Shown here piece after piece: positions 1 through 30,259 of a stretch of DNA of 64,000 nucleotides (position 1 is its first letter; each line of letters starts with the position of its first letter). Both the position numbers and the translations under genes were made by a program. Source of the DNA: Lamellibrachia columna (lineage: Eukaryota > Annelida > Polychaeta > Sabellida > Siboglinidae); NCBI GenBank assembly GCA_963662155.1, contig OY759263.1:13799260-13863259 (forward strand). Direction: 5' to 3'. The notes under the pieces are model-generated. The model had not been told where the DNA came from. It made no database searches and saw only the letters and a program-made list of their open reading frames with translations.

Positions 1-70
1 TCTCGAAGAGAAGAAAAAATGGCTCCTACAAAAGCAGAATAATTATGAATAAAATAATACCAGCCCTCAC

Positions 71-2048
<1,978 letters not shown>

Positions 2049-2099
2049 GGTTGCAGCTCAAGCTGGTGTTTTTCTGATGACAAATCAATCAATGACAAT

Positions 2100-3650
2100 T
2101 ATAAATGTGATTTATCATTATAAATGTGATTTATATAATACGATATCAATGCGTCACATTATGCATGAACTTCTGTATCGGGAGCATACATCCCATTGTT
2201 TGGGTTTACATGTTTTATGTCCCATATACGCTAGTGGCAAATCATTTGATTGTTTCCATTCGGAAATAATTATTCTTTGTTAATACTGCATACTATTGAA
2301 ACATGAAACGGTTTGTGTCCGTTGTCGTCAATACTACACACCAGGAGTATCTAACTGTATTGGTAATGTACAAACTGAAGGCAATGCCATCTGCTCTTTT
2401 TTCCACAGTTCTGCTAATATCTCACACCCTGCATTAACTGTGCAATTTACCAAAACCACAGTTACCTTCGACGATACGTTGACCATTTCACTTATGCCAA
2501 TTTATTATTTGTCTAATTAACACCATTCAGGCCCTATGGTAGAGAATAATTTTCGTCATTACTCATGATACATCTTGAACATTTATATTTTAAATAATGT
2601 GACGGGAATCTTCTGCCACGCTGTATCATAGGAAGCTCTTGAGCACACGCTTATGTTAGACGCATATCCCTTATTGCTAACGTTACAAGCCAATGAGACA
2701 ACCGTCAAACGTTCGAACCCTGTAAATCGATCGAGCACTGTTATGACTGACATCGGAATATAAACGAAAACTTTTCTGATGCCTAACTCAAATGCACTTT
2801 GGCTTAGATAAAGTGTAATAATACAGCTAATAGTATTGCCATATAGAAGGTAATTGTTACTTACCGTACGTGTGCAAAGATCGATGTCAGCAAATCGTGC
2901 ACGTTCATAATACCAGTGATACCAGGCGATGTCTGAGAAAACTGAGTTGTGATGATGTATGTGGATGCCAGGTATTTATACACATATCTCTCGAACCTGT
3001 GTCTCTACTATCCTACGGAAATAACAAATAGTATTCACGTATGACTGTAAAAAATCCCCAGTGCTTTTCCATCCCTACTGACGTCAGTTGATGTCACCAC
3101 TGCCTTCTCATAAACCGTAGTGATACATTGTAATCCACGGCGACACGTTAACGCGATCTAGCGACACACAGGACAGGAAGACAATATACAAAGAAAGCGG
3201 CGAGTGAGCTCGTAGATAAATAATTGTAGCCACTTGTAATTAATGTGTACTGAACATTGCTTATTGGGTCACACTGACATTAGCTGAATGCATGCTTAAT
3301 TTCGTGTACTGTCTGTTTGGAAATACCCACTGTCTAGGGAAATCCCGCAATTGAGAAAAACAGTAGTGACGTGTTGTACTGCGTCTCAGCTTTTATTGCA
3401 ATATCCTGCCCTAGCGGCCGCCGTTACTGCCCCAGCGGCCGTCGTTAGTGCCCCAGCGGCCACTGTTACTGCCCCACCGGCCGCCGTTACTATTGCCGCG
3501 ACCTCCATCCACTGCTGTCAACAGAACCGATCACTGGACGTGCACTGTTGATATTTGCCATTTCATACCATAAATTGGTCAACATGGAAAAGAAAATTGA
3601 GTAAAAGGATTGAGTAAAGAGAGAATTCCCTTGTATTACGTAACTCCCTC
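2100..3650. other. Upstream flank of the antistasin-type gene; no gene seen
   Basis: This stretch lies 5' of the minus-strand antistasin-type gene and should contain its promoter. I see no convincing coding exon. The only structure is a four-copy 21-bp repeat with CGGCC cores at about 3410-3499, which gives an Ala/Val-rich frame by repetition. Confidence 0.5.
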
Positions 3651-3711
3651 TACCGATCTACCATATATATATTGAGGTCTACCATAGACATATATATTGA
3701 GGTCTACCATA

Positions 3712-3714
<3 letters not shown>

Positions 3715-3778
<64 letters not shown>

Positions 3779-3781
3779 AGG

Positions 3782-3852
<71 letters not shown>
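3715..3852. repeat. (TA)n microsatellite
   Basis: Two (TA)n tracts separated by a short TTGAGG interruption. Upstream, the phrase around TATATATTGAGGTCTACCAT is itself repeated (3662-3718), so the locus looks like a small duplication seeded at the microsatellite edge. Confidence 0.95.
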
Positions 3853-3854
<2 letters not shown>

Positions 3855-4109
3855 TAGTTCAGACAAACAATTCAATTAATGTCATTATTGGTTATACCGT
3901 AAAACATAAAGTCTCTAAATAAAACTTAAAATTATACTAGTAATGACTATTGTATGTATATATGGATTCAGACAAAATATGTTTTTATTTGTTGATATGA
4001 CGTTGAAATACTGTTCGAGGTTGCTGAATGTCAGTAGTTAAATCAACAGCCTCAGTGTGCATGGATGATTAATTGAGTGTTCGCTTCTTCGAGGCTGCTC
4101 CTATTACTA

Positions 4110-4320
4110 CGTCAGGTGAGGCGCGATGGCATACCAGTTAGAAGGCCGGACTCTCAATCGAGAGAACCCGGTTTCAAATGCCACTGCGGTTGCTTCGCAC
4201 CTTTGGCAAGTTTGATCACCCCACGTCTACCATTACCGCATGTTCGCATTTACCGGAGGAATTTCCGAGATCCACTCAGTTTCTTCTGAAGCAATCGAGT
4301 GAATCAACCAACCAACAATA
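4110..4320 (+). mobile_element. tRNA-derived SINE, degenerate copy
   Basis: The segment from about 4116 reads like a tRNA-related SINE head. An A-box-like stretch (GATGGCATACCAGTTAGAAG) is followed about 40 bp later by a B-box-like stretch (GGTTTCAAATGCC), then a non-tRNA body ending near repeated CAACCAA. Such heads are typical of animal SINEs transcribed by RNA polymerase III. Pairing is too imperfect for a functional tRNA, so I call it a SINE remnant. Confidence 0.5.
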
Positions 4321-4989
4321 ACAACTGTAAACCTGCTGCTGCATCATGCGATAGAAGAAGACTGGAGTGATATTACGATTCATTGTTTTGTGGTACCACG
4401 AACATTTATTTAAATTGTCCGACGAGTTACTTTAAACTTGTATTCATTAGCATTTTACTTGTGTGTATTTCACGAAAACAGCATATCTCGTCGTTTTTTT
4501 CATAGACAAACTATGTATGTATGTATGTATATATGTATTTCATACGTGTTCTTTAGAGTTTCAGCGGTCTCACCTGAACTTTCAGTAATCCATCTAAATC
4601 ATTTTGATACACGGGTTTCCAAGCTGATAAGGCAAATTCCTGCACTTAACGAATCATGGAGTCACAAAGGGTCTTTATTATCGCTTCCTAAAATATGAAT
4701 TATTGTTTTCAGGTTATTGGTATTGATAATTCCTAAATGCCGTTTTCTTCAACAATAATATTTGTCCATATTCATAGTTGAGACTGCTTTTTGATAAGCA
4801 TTACATATGTTGTGGCATTTCACTTTAATATCCCAGTTTTTGAGAGGTATGCTCTCGACTAATTTAGTATTTATTTATCTGAGTAGAATGCCACGAACAA
4901 ACACGTTGGCGGTTGCAGTGGGGGTATTCATGTAGCATGCAGCGCTCTACTGAGGAATACCTAAGTCCCTGGTAGGTTCCGCCAAGACA

Positions 4990-5260
4990 TACAGGTCAAA
5001 GGGTAAGAGTCAGTAGTCGCGCTTCATTGGCTACCTATTCGTCAACATATTGAATTGAAGCTTCTGTTGTTGGTTTATACACTCTCTTGAACGGTATGGA
5101 CTGGGCTGTGGCTGGGCCGACATTGTGGAACGCCCTGCCTAGAGTTACTGCAGTGAGAGACACGAATACCGTTGCTACGTTCAAGGCAGTAGCAGAAACG
5201 ACGCGCCTTAGTATGAGCTAATTGAAACCATTATGAGTTTCCATGACAACACGAGGGGTG
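4990..5260 (+). pseudogene. LINE reverse transcriptase, C-terminal remnant
   Basis: Around 5095-5215 the plus strand encodes a stretch with the pattern A-V-A-G-P-T-L-W-N-A-L-P followed by a T-F-K motif. This is the hallmark of the C-terminal tail of many CR1/Jockey-type LINE open reading frames. The surrounding frame is broken by stops, so it is a decayed 3' fragment. Confidence 0.5.
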
Positions 5261-5640
5261 AACTGCCTGGTGACAGATTTCGTCCGTCCCGGTTGTCTTC
5301 GGTGTGCTGTCTCTTTTAAAACAATATTTAGCTTTTCCTTCTTTTTTTAAATAATATATTATGTAATCAACTGATAGCTCAATTTTTTATGTCATTATTT
5401 GATTGGCACGTTTCTCTTTGTTGGCCTACTGAACATAATTTGTTCGTACCCATGGATGTTTTAATCTTTTCCCTCCCCAATTGATTTAGTCCATCGCGAA
5501 TCAGGTTCATTGGCGGTCACATGTGTGTCATGTGAATAGCTTATGTAGCAACTGACATGTTCGGTCGGTTTACTTAAAGAATGCGTACTTTTGTAAAAAA
5601 AAAATCATCGAAAAAAATCGACTTTGAATAAAATAATGTC

Positions 5641-6297
5641 CGGTAGTTTCACCATGAATTGTGACCCGGTCCAGTCTAAAATGATGTAATTGTTTGTCCG
5701 ATGGTTTCACCATGAATTGTGACCCGATCCAGTCTAAAATAATGTAATTTGTTGCCCGGTGGTTTCACCATGAATTGTGACCCGGTCCAGTCTAAAATAA
5801 TGTAATTGGTTGCCCGGTGGTTTCACCATGAATTGTGACCCGGTCTAGTCTAAAATGATATAATTGGTTGTCCGGTAGTTTCACCATGAATTGTGACCCG
5901 GTCCAGTCTAAAATGATGTAATTGGTTGCCCGGTGGTTTCACCATGAATTGTGACCCAGTCCAGTCTAAAATAATGTATTTGGTTGCCCGGTGGTTTCAC
6001 CATGAATTGTGACCCGGTCCAGTCTAAAATGATGCAATTGGTTGCCCGGTGGTTTCACCATGAATTGTGACCCAGTCCAGTCTAAAATAATGTAATTGGT
6101 TGTCCGGTGGTTTCACCATGAATTGTGACCCGGTCCAGTCTAAAATGATGTAATTGGTTGCCCGGTGGTTTCACCATGAATTGTGACCCGGTCCAGTCTA
6201 AAATAATGTAATTGATTGTCCGGTGGTTTCAGCATGAATTGTGACCCGGTCCAGTCTAAAATGATGTAATTGGTGCCTGGTGGTTTCACCATGAACT
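5641..6297. repeat. 58-bp minisatellite, about 11 copies
   Basis: A unit of about 58 bp containing TTTCACCATGAATTGTGACC recurs about eleven times with a few percent divergence. Copies alternate small variants (GATG/AATG before TAATTGG, and CCGGTCC or CCAGTCC), which suggests past unequal exchange. No coding content. Confidence 0.95.
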
Positions 6298-6299
6298 GA

Positions 6300-7243
<944 letters not shown>

Positions 7244-7742
7244 TGGATTATATATACAACAATAAATAGCAGAGTATCACTCAAATATGTCTTAACATAA
7301 CCATGGTTAGGCTACGTTTGTATATTTACCCTCGTGTGTACTATAGGTTTGTTCAAAGTTCAAAGAAGAATGTGAGCAGAACACCCCAGAGACAAGTCCT
7401 TCAACGTTTATTTACAACATTTAGTAATGCTAAAACATGATAACCATTCATGTGAGCTCATCATTCTCGCGTTTAAGGATTTACATATGCTATCAATATA
7501 ATTTACTGATTCTTTTTATATCTTAATCAACACTGCTACTAGTATAGCTTGACAACGTAACAAAGCGTTGAATTTTTGCATTGCCACCAATTTATCCCTG
7601 TTAAAATAAAACACATACGTTTGCTTTCCTCCATGAAACGGTGCAACGTTTTAGAGATGTTCCAATAGCTTTACAAAGCATGGCAAATCTACACACATAC
7701 ATGTTTGAACTTTAACGAAAATAACACCGCCAGATGTCGACA

Positions 7743-14469
<6,727 letters not shown>

Positions 14470-15007
14470 TTCGCAAAAGATTAATACACTGCGTTATTTG
14501 GTCGAAAATCTTATTAACCACAAAAATCACAGCGACTGTGGACGATCGCGGTAACGAACCGTGCGCTGGCCTGGCGCCGCGTGACTCTGGTGAATATCGC
14601 TTTGTCTCGGCAAGCCCGAAGCCGCCGTGAGCCACGGCACTAGGGAAGATTAATAGGCGAGACACCGGCGACTGCTCGTCAAACGGCGCTCCTGGACGTC
14701 GCAGCTTAATGGAAACATTCACGGCTACACAATCTGGCATCATCTGCTGATGAAAGTTAACGCGGCCACGCGGGTAGACGTCACTCGGCATGTCCCTCGC
14801 GCACAGATGTCACGTTGCCTGTCTGTGAATAATACATGTCTTATTCACTAGATTAGTTTTCGGTGTGGGCAATATTACGTGTTCAGAGTGATTGGGATGT
14901 GTGTTTTGAATAGACGTTTTTGAATAGATGTGTCACACGTCCAGAATAAACGATGAACTAATTGTTCTGTTTACATTGTAAACATACACACTGGCAATGA
15001 TATTTAA

Positions 15008-15019
15008 TGTGTGTGTGTT

Positions 15020-15097
<78 letters not shown>

Positions 15098-15190
15098 TGC
15101 GTGTCTGTGTGCGTGTGCACGTGCGCGTGTGCGTGCGCGTGCGCGTGCGCGTGCGCGTGCGCGTGTATGTGTGTATGTGTGTATGTGTTT
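15008..15190. repeat. (GT)n with GTGC/GCGTGC-type variants
   Basis: Dinucleotide GT with a distal part that shifts to alternating purine-pyrimidine GCGTGC units. Intergenic, upstream of the CUB gene. Confidence 0.95.
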
Positions 15191-15199
15191 GCAATTGGC

Positions 15200-17015
15200 A
15201 CCGTAAAATAGCATCTATATTTGACTATAATAAAACACGTCATATGTTTCTTGGTCCACAGCTGCGATCCATACAACACACCAGTTCAAATATTAGTCCA
15301 ATTTCCAGTCATCAAGTCGGATTGTTTATTTCAAGCTATCATGCACAACATAATGTCTACATTAAATGTAAAGCCAAATCATATGATATATTAACACTAA
15401 AGGTAAGGTTTCCCAACAAGCGTTGTGTGCCAGGCTCACAGTAACTCCCCTGGCTTACCGGGGATTGTGCCTTTGTAAGTATCAATACTAAGCGCTATAT
15501 CCTACCAAATTTCAGGTGAATTATTAAAATATATGTTTGTAATTACAATTGACCAACTTTACAACCATAAAAAGGAGATGTTTAACCGTGGGTCGTCGAC
15601 AAAGTGTTTCGAAGTTTAGAAACATAAAGTAGCAAATAACTATTTTAGCTAATTACGCATACCTTGTAATTGATTTGTTGATATATTATATGGCGATTGT
15701 GTTCCGCCGTCCGATATAGTATATAAACGTCATTCGCTGATTGTAATCTACTTGTTGCCAGACTTGCTGACTCGAGTCACAGGAGCTGACTCGGGTCTTA
15801 TGACTTGAACTGGAATTCAGATAGGTGACTCGAAACTTGACTTATGCTTGTCGGTCATTGACTGGAGACTTGACTTGCCAGTTTGTGATTTGCAAACACT
15901 TCTGGTGGCTCGAAACGTACGCAAAACGAGTCCATGTTGTTGTGACGGGCCGCACCAAATACAATAATTATTAAGTACTTATTACGAAGTAGCACCCCAC
16001 TAATTATCACGCTCAAAATTACCGCATACATACCACAGCAATCACGGTGATTAGAGAAACCTGGTCACTGGTTCTGGAATTCAGAGAGATCACTCGAGAT
16101 TTGACTTGGTCAGTGTATGACCTACCAACAAGTCTGCTTTTTGTTGCCAACAACAACAAACTCAAACAAATGCTACTTTTATGTTTTCGAACAAATCAAT
16201 GTAGAAGACGCTCCCCGTCATTTGCTCCCCGAACCTACCGGATTCCACATACATGTGTATATGCTGCCAGCCAGCAACTGGACATTAAAACCTTACGCGG
16301 CACAAGTGCCGTAGTACATAAATGTGCCCTTTTATTCGTACAACATGGACGAGGAAGTAAAGTAAAGATAAGTCCCCTGTGTGAATATGGGTTGCAACCA
16401 TTATGACTGCGAGTTAAATAGTTGCGGAAGGTGACCCGGATGAGAAGAAACTAGTGCGCCACGTAGTGAGAGTGATAATGCACAGGTTATTGCACTTCCA
16501 CCACATGTCGCCACATGTCCGCCATATCTACTGAGCTGTTTACCGCTGTTTTCCGCATAGGCAATATTTAAGCAAAACACTGGCGATAATTTAACCTGGT
16601 TCTTATTGTAATATCTACGTGACACTTTGCCTGCAGTGATATGTTACCTCATAATCGCTAGACTCGCTTAAAACACAGTTTGTCTTCGGCCGTACATACT
16701 CCCCACAGAGTGTTCTCCGCTAAATTATCCGACAGGTCGCCTCCATCAGCTTACGTTAGAGTCCCTGCCAAGTGTCAATTATGCACGGGGGAGAGCCGCG
16801 GCATTGAAACGCTAACCGAATCTACGGAAGCACTTACGTCGAAACAAAGCCATGCTGATTGAAAATGCAATGTTAATGTCTGATTGAGTGATACTCTCAA
16901 GTGACACGCACACTCTGCTGCGTGGTGAAGGTCGACATCTAAATTGGGTTGGATTGGTAGTAGATTGGGGATTTAGATTTCGCGTTGGGTCTGACATAAT
17001 TGTTGTTCCGACGTT
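15200..17015. other. Intergenic DNA upstream of the CUB gene
   Basis: No convincing gene. A degenerate motif family built on GACTCGA and GACTTG recurs at 15762-15890 and again near 16060-16110. It may be the relic of a diverged minisatellite. Confidence 0.4.
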
Positions 17016-17020
17016 ACTGT

Positions 17021-17373
<353 letters not shown>

Positions 17374-17488
17374 GACACGCACACAAGCACATTTCTTTGA
17401 ATTAAAATGACTAAGGGTGGTGCAAAGAATTGTTGTGTTGTTATGCGTAAAATATGTTGATTCAGTCAATCCGTGCAGGGCTTGCATA

Positions 17489-17600
17489 GGCTGGTCTACG
17501 AGAGTGTCATGGTTGGTCTACGAGAGTGTCATGGCTGGTCTACGAGAGTGTCATGGCTGGTCTACGAGAGTGTCATGGCTGGTCTACGAGAGTGTCATGC
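17489..17600. repeat. 22-bp minisatellite, 5 copies
   Basis: A 22-bp unit beginning GGCTGGTCTACGAGAGTGTC is repeated five times with one variant base in the second copy. Confidence 0.95.
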
Positions 17601-17696
17601 ATTTCACAGCTAGGAGAGCCAAACAGATGTGATTGCTTAAACAACCAGCCATTTTCATGGGCACCCAAACACGTGCGTACGCATGCGCGCACGAAT

Positions 17697-17884
<188 letters not shown>

Positions 17885-18582
17885 GATTACACGGCTGCGA
17901 ATTTTGCATGTTGATCGTTGGTCCATGAGTTGTAGGAACCTAATGCCTCCTAGCGAAGTTCACCCCCTAACTCCGTTTTTGTTTTGATGGCCTTAATTAT
18001 TTATTGGACAAATGATTTTTCTCGTAAATATTTGCACAGAGAAACTAATTTGTTTTGCAAAGTTCGTTTTGGTGCTGGTGCCTTAGTGAGGTCTTTATCG
18101 TTTTGTGGATGTGACGTTTTTCTTAAAAACAACACTTGTTTTCATGCCTATGTTTTATAAGAACTTTTAGTGCTTTTGCCAAATATAACATATCGCATAG
18201 TTCTTTCCGTAAAAATGTACTGTTTGTGACATCCCTGCGGTAATCATGTTATCTTAATTTTCTGTTATAAAGGAAGCAAATGTCGTAGCTTCCAATACGA
18301 CATATAGAACAAATTCAAATGGCTGCAACAATATGCACCTTTTTAAAATCATGTGTTCATACAATGTGTAGAACGCTTTCGCATAGATCGCCACCAGAAT
18401 CACATAATAAGGGGAAATTATTATACACCGTTTAAAACGAATAAAGCAACTTATTGCATTAAGGACGAACATCATAAGTGTGGACTTTCTTTTGTCTTAA
18501 CTGCTGTATATATTTTAAACAACTGTGTCGCCACGAGTGGGTTCCACTGTTAAGGGGTGAATGATGAGGCATGTTTCCTTTG
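17885..18582. other. Intergenic DNA, nothing recognised
   Basis: AT-rich sequence between the (CA)n tract and the 65-bp minisatellite. I see no gene or mobile-element signature. Confidence 0.4.
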
Positions 18583-19055
18583 TGTGTGGCCGAGTACGTA
18601 GCATGTACCCGTGGTGTGTGTCAAAAGATTATCATGATCACACGTTGAGCGTGGCCGAGGACGTGGCATGAACCCGTAGTGTGTGGCAGAAGATTATCAT
18701 GGTCACATGTTGAGCGTGGCTGATGACGTAGCATGTACCCGTAGTGGGTGGCGGAAGATTATCATGGTCACACGTTGATAGTGGCCGAGGACGTAGCATG
18801 TACCCGTAGTGTGTGGCAGAAGATTATCATGGGCACACGTTGAAAGTGGCCGAGGACGTAGCATGTACCCGTGGTGTGTGGCAGAAGATTATCATGGTCA
18901 AACGTTGAGCTTGGCCGAGGACGTAGCATGTACCCGTAGTGTGTGGCAGAAGATTATCATGGTCAAACGTTGAGCTTGGCCGAGGACGTAGCATGTACCC
19001 GAGGTGTGTGGCAGAAGATTATCATTATCAAACGTTGAGCGTGGCAGAGGATGTC
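18583..19055. repeat. 65-bp minisatellite, about 7 copies (3' flank of a lectin paralogue)
   Basis: A 65-bp unit starting GTGGCCGAGGACGTAGCATG recurs about seven times. The unit is an internal dimer: GTGGCCGAGGA and GTGTGGCAGAAGA halves about 32 bp apart. It is related to the 31-bp array at 32750-33832 and the 32-bp array at 40107-40715. Read on the minus strand it follows the terminal lectin exon at 19.3 kb. Confidence 0.9.
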
Positions 19056-19849
19056 CAAATTTCAGACAGTGACCTGTTTGTATATCGAAAAGGGGCAATT
19101 GTATCAATGTTACATAGCAAAATGAAAAGCAACTACAAGTATAAAGAAAATTGACAAATTAAGTGTTAACAACAAACGAGGAGGTTCAGTACCGTTTGAT
19201 TCACCATTACATGTGCGCATGTCAAATAATCTGTAGTAAACTTGCAATTTCTCATCAGCTGTCCAGGTAATCCAACTCGTTTCCTTCGAGCCCAGGAGGA
19301 GATTATGGTTGATAGAGTCCTGATGAATCTGCAACATAGACCATTTGTTGATAGTACTAGCAAAAATTATAATCTTCTTCACGCTTGTTTCAACTTAACT
19401 AGGGCACTTTCAAAATTATTCCAATATGAATCCGGATATATTGCATATTTAAATATTGGAATACGAATACTTCAAAAAGGATTGCAGTAACAATATGTTA
19501 AACTGTATTGTACAACTATCATTTAACAAGTTATTACATTTTATTACTACATTTAATGAAGTACATTAAACAATAAACTACTGCTTTAATTTGCAATAAG
19601 CTTACATAATTGTATGACCAAAAGTTATGAGATGTCCAGCCACGTGACTAGCCCTGACTAATCTAGTCCCCTGTTGATCTGCACATTTGCCTTCTCTTTG
19701 TGAGGATTGAATAAGCATTGAATACATTCCAGGTGCGATTATTAAGGTTCGATTCACACAGGTATTGCTGAATGTTATACAAGTAAGATGTGTTTTTTTC
19801 TTTGTCACTAAATATTACATATAAACCTTGAATGGGCAGACCGGGATTT

Positions 19850-20250
19850 CATATAGGCACACTTCCCGTAAGAAAGTATAAAAAATGCCTAATGCTTAAA
19901 TCCTCGGGAGACCCAAGCTCGGCAGCGCACCAAAATAATAGGGGTTAAACAGTTCATAATCGATAAGCAGTTCCAGTTGTAAACAGCTGGATTAGTACGC
20001 TGGGAAGCTATGGAGGATAAGCAAGTTTAAACAGTTGGGTTTTTAGTTTACGGCCAAATGTTGTTATATTCCCTAAAGACTTGACACTAACAGGGAATGA
20101 GTTCAACAGAGTCGGTGCAGCAACTAAAAAAGCTCTAGTTCCACAGGAGTGAGCAATGAATGTAAATATGCTGATCACTTTGATGAAAGTGCTTGATAGG
20201 CAATTACACAGATCTTTAAAATAATGCGATGTCGGACAGGGAGCCAATGC
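19850..20250 (-). pseudogene. LINE reverse transcriptase C-terminus and 3' end
   Basis: The minus strand encodes a fragment with A-A-P-T-L-L-N-S-F-P followed by F-x-R-K-L-K-T-Q-L-F-K, the usual tail of CR1/Jockey-like LINE proteins. A stop and an untranslated 3' part follow to about 19850. Only the 3' end is present, which is typical of 5'-truncated LINE insertions. Confidence 0.55.
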
Positions 20251-20339
20251 AGTGATCTAAGAAGTGGTGCTGAGTGAGAGAAACGAGGTGATCGGGTAAC
20301 TACCCTTGCCCAACAATTTTGCACACGTTGAAGTTTCAA

Positions 20340-20665
20340 AATATCCTTGATAGTTGCAATAGTCTTCTCCTTCTGAGGACTCCCTCTCTACAAGTTTTAC
20401 TCCTTCGCATTCTATCAGTTTGTTCTCGGTGGTCGTGTGGTCTGTGAGGGCGGACTTCTCGGTGGTCGTGTGGTCTGTAAGGACGGACTTCTTGGTGGAC
20501 CGTTTCGTTCCGCTCCTCGTGTATTGTCCTCTTTGTGCATTCTCCACATCTTTCTACTGTCCATCATGTCTGACCGTAAACAATTTCACTGTCTCGCCTA
20601 CATAGGTTGCGTTTCAACTCATACAAGATATTTTGTACACTAGTTCACCCTGTTCTTCCAGTTAT
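20340..20665 (-). pseudogene. Penelope-like element, GIY-YIG endonuclease fragment
   Basis: Read on the minus strand from about 20660, the sequence encodes V-Y-K-I-S-C followed a few residues later by T-Y-V-G-E-T. This is the GIY-YIG signature found at the C-terminus of Penelope-like retroelements. One expected Cys codon is TGA. A duplicated 33-bp piece (20420-20490) gives two copies of a T-D-H-T-T-T-E motif. Confidence 0.55.
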
Positions 20666-21199
20666 AATTTGTCCTTTTGGCGTGGCAACGGGCATCTGCG
20701 GGTTTGTAGGGACGCATGGCTGTGGCCAACCCGTACTTCTTCAGTACCCGACCGACCCTCTATGAGCCATCTTCCACGTACAGGATGACGACATAGCTGA
20801 TGTAGTATCGTCCATGCTGTTAATCTCATATATACACCTTGCCATGGATGACAACTTGTAAAATCTCCGTTACATTGCCCGATTCTTAGATATTATTTGC
20901 CTAGTCTATTGTGGCAGTTGAATACTTAGTGAATAAACCAACCAATAGCCTACCATTCTTTCAGCACACCCCGACTTCACGCATCGATACAACACGCGAC
21001 TGTGTGCTTGTTCTGACAGCGGACGTACTGTGTCTTCCTCATCAATTGTCTACTTTAAATAGAGTCGGACATTTCATGCACCGTTCCAAGTGCGTTCATC
21101 ACTTTAAATTTGACGTCGTTCATGAGCACTGTAACGGTTGCATAGACCAGCAGAATTTGGCTTGTTATATTGTTATATATATTTTAGTGTTCTGCTGAT

Positions 21200-22100
21200 T
21201 TAGCAAGGCTTGGGTGTACACTTTCAGAAAGAGCTGGATGACACCCTGTCAACCTTAAAACTGCTTCCTCACCTGATTTATCCTATCGCAAATCCGCTTC
21301 ATTGGTGTCCACATATGTAGTGTGTGAATAGTTTATGTAACGTCCGCAGTCGGCTTAATAAAAAAAAAATTATTTGTTTTTTAAATCATCGAAAGAATTG
21401 ACTTGAGTCGTTAGATCTGGTAAGGATCAAAATAGTGGATATCCAAAATGGTAAACACTGTGTGGGTCAATGCTGATCACGGGCGTGACCTCCATTTTCT
21501 CGCCGATCACATGACAAAGTTGCAAAATTTCACAAAGGAACAAAATCGTGATTTCTCAGCATTTCGATTCTCACTTTAGTAAATGCTTGAACAAGCATTA
21601 AATAATTTAATAGTTTGTCTGATGATTTCACACTAGCACGTTGTATTGGATACTAGGTAGGTTTGGTTTTTCGCAAACTTAATTTGAAATGAGACTAGCA
21701 AAAATCGAATTGATTAAGCACCTTTAAGCATTTTGAGAGTTAGCCTTGTTTACCAACACTTAAAAATATTTTATCACTGCCCCTCACGCTTCGTCTTTAA
21801 ACAAAATATTCCCAAACCGGATATATTTCAATTTCTACCTTCTTGGTGAGTCAAGTTGGTTTTTCTACCCTCTTGGTGAATCAAGTTGGTTTCTCTACCC
21901 TTTGGTGAGTCAAGATGGCCAATTGATCTCCTTCGCTTAATAACCACCGAGGAGATAAGCGAGCGAACCTTTACTGTTTGAAAGCTCCATTTTAAATGTA
22001 TAAATTCCCAGATTTATATTCATCAAATTGTAAGGCGTGGTATTTTGGCAGAAGATGGTCCTTAAATATCGCCGATGTTATAATTGTAATTTCGTAATTT
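21200..22100. other. Intronic/intergenic DNA inside the decayed lectin paralogue
   Basis: No coding exon seen. A three-copy repeat of about 30 bp with TTGGTGAGTCAAG lies at 21836-21912. Similar text recurs near 26125, matching the parallel layout of the two lectin copies. Confidence 0.45.
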
Positions 22101-22517
22101 CAGCAGTTTATTGACCTTTCTTGCTACATTTAAAATAAAATGTGTTCGTTATTGCAAACAGATACTTTTTCAGCTGTGTCCGTGTTTTAACTTCTGCGTG
22201 CCAGATTCCAAGAAAGTGCAAATTCCCTGTCCCTGCACTCTGGGTCATTATGTAAATACATCCGTCGACGGCTTTCGACGATGTTGCCATACGTTGAAGC
22301 TACGTACTCTGCTTCGTCGGGTTCCTTAAAGCCTAGCTCTTCAACTTCACTAAAAGAACAAATTACAAGTAATGGCACCCACGCGAACCAAACGGCACAA
22401 CCAATAATTGCGCTCAACAGCCGTGTACACTCCATCAGCTAAAGACAGATACACATGTCAATGTACGTTCGCTCTGTTATGTAAACACGCATATACAAAT
22501 ACATATACGCGCACGCA

Positions 22518-22880
<363 letters not shown>

Positions 22881-23463
22881 TTCGATCATACGCTCGCTCG
22901 TTTAGTGAACTGAATTTTACATTGGAGCTGAACCAATTATGAACTTACCTGCTATTAGATATAATCCGGTTGAGGTAAAGCTCAACTAGACTAACATAAC
23001 AGGACATTGATTGCAGTCATGTATTTTATTGTTCTTCCCTGCACGTATTGTTTCTTTTTTTCGCCCTTTCTAGTTTTCCCGTAATGCCCCGCGGCATGAA
23101 TAAGAAACTGCTCGGATTTATCTGAGATTCTGTGTGAGCAGTTTCCTGTTGATCCATGCACTGTCATAACAGTTACTTGTTTCACGCGGTGGTAGAAACG
23201 GTTGTTGGGCGACGTAACTCTTATGTCATAGCATGTGCCGTTATTGGCATTAAGGATTTATTGATATGCGAGTTTACCGAATGAAATAAAGATGTGCAAA
23301 ATATGCACATAGATGTAAGTTGTGGCAGGAGAGATATGATAAAAGTTCACTCATCCGTGGACGTTGGCATATTAGTGGCATATATTAGTGGCATATATTA
23401 GTGGCTGAGTTCAGGGGCGTCCGCAGGAATTCTTCCAGGAAGAAAAAAGAAAGAAAAAACTAC

Positions 23464-24900
<1,437 letters not shown>

Positions 24901-24919
24901 GGAAGTCTAGTCCCCTTTG

Positions 24920-29733
<4,814 letters not shown>

Positions 29734-30184
29734 CTTGAACATATAGCAAATTATGCATTCAAAAATATGACAAACTATATAAACTACAAATAATTTTTAC
29801 AGAAGGAGAAATATTATACAGTCCTAGTCCGGGTGAGTGGGATTATGTAAACCTTAGCTAGATTAATATAATATCACACTGCTTGCAGTCATGTGCTTTG
29901 TGTGCGTCTATAATGGGCGTGGTCGGTCGGTGTAGATGACTTTGGCATCATGCAAATGGTGTAAGGGGCTATCCATAAAGTACGTCACACTATTTTTTTC
30001 ATGTTTGTGTGCGTCCTTCTATGTATTCTTGTTATCTTTGTTTATTATTCGTACCTGAGCCACGGCGACAGTTTGACGAACCCTGGATACAGAGCAACAA
30101 AATACCCAAATGTAATAACCAGTAGAGGCGACTGTTTCCTTTTCCTGTCGACCCATGACACGCTGAAACGAATCAGATACATAA

Positions 30185-30212
30185 ATGTGCGTGCGTACGT
30201 GCGTGCGTGCGG

Positions 30213-30259
<47 letters not shown>

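Larger units (their letters stand above)
19166..22350 (-). pseudogene. Decayed F5/8-type (fucolectin-like) lectin paralogue
   Basis: Three minus-strand segments match, in the same order, the lectin gene at 25-29.7 kb. A F5/8 N-half at about 22345-22150 has two in-frame stops but keeps an ATSSKAVDG stretch. A C-half lies at about 21160-20950 and is broken by several stops and frameshifts. A terminal exon at about 19340 follows a TCTATGTTGCAG acceptor. A duplication of the lectin cassette followed by decay explains the layout. Penelope and LINE fragments have since inserted between the C-half and the last exon. Confidence 0.55.

Noticed and set aside
4116..4190. Functional tRNA gene
   Set aside because: A- and B-box-like sequences exist but stems do not pair well and a non-tRNA body follows. 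A SINE remnant fits better.
18583..19055. CRISPR-like array
   Set aside because: The repeats are contiguous with no unique spacers, and the surroundings are a eukaryotic genome.
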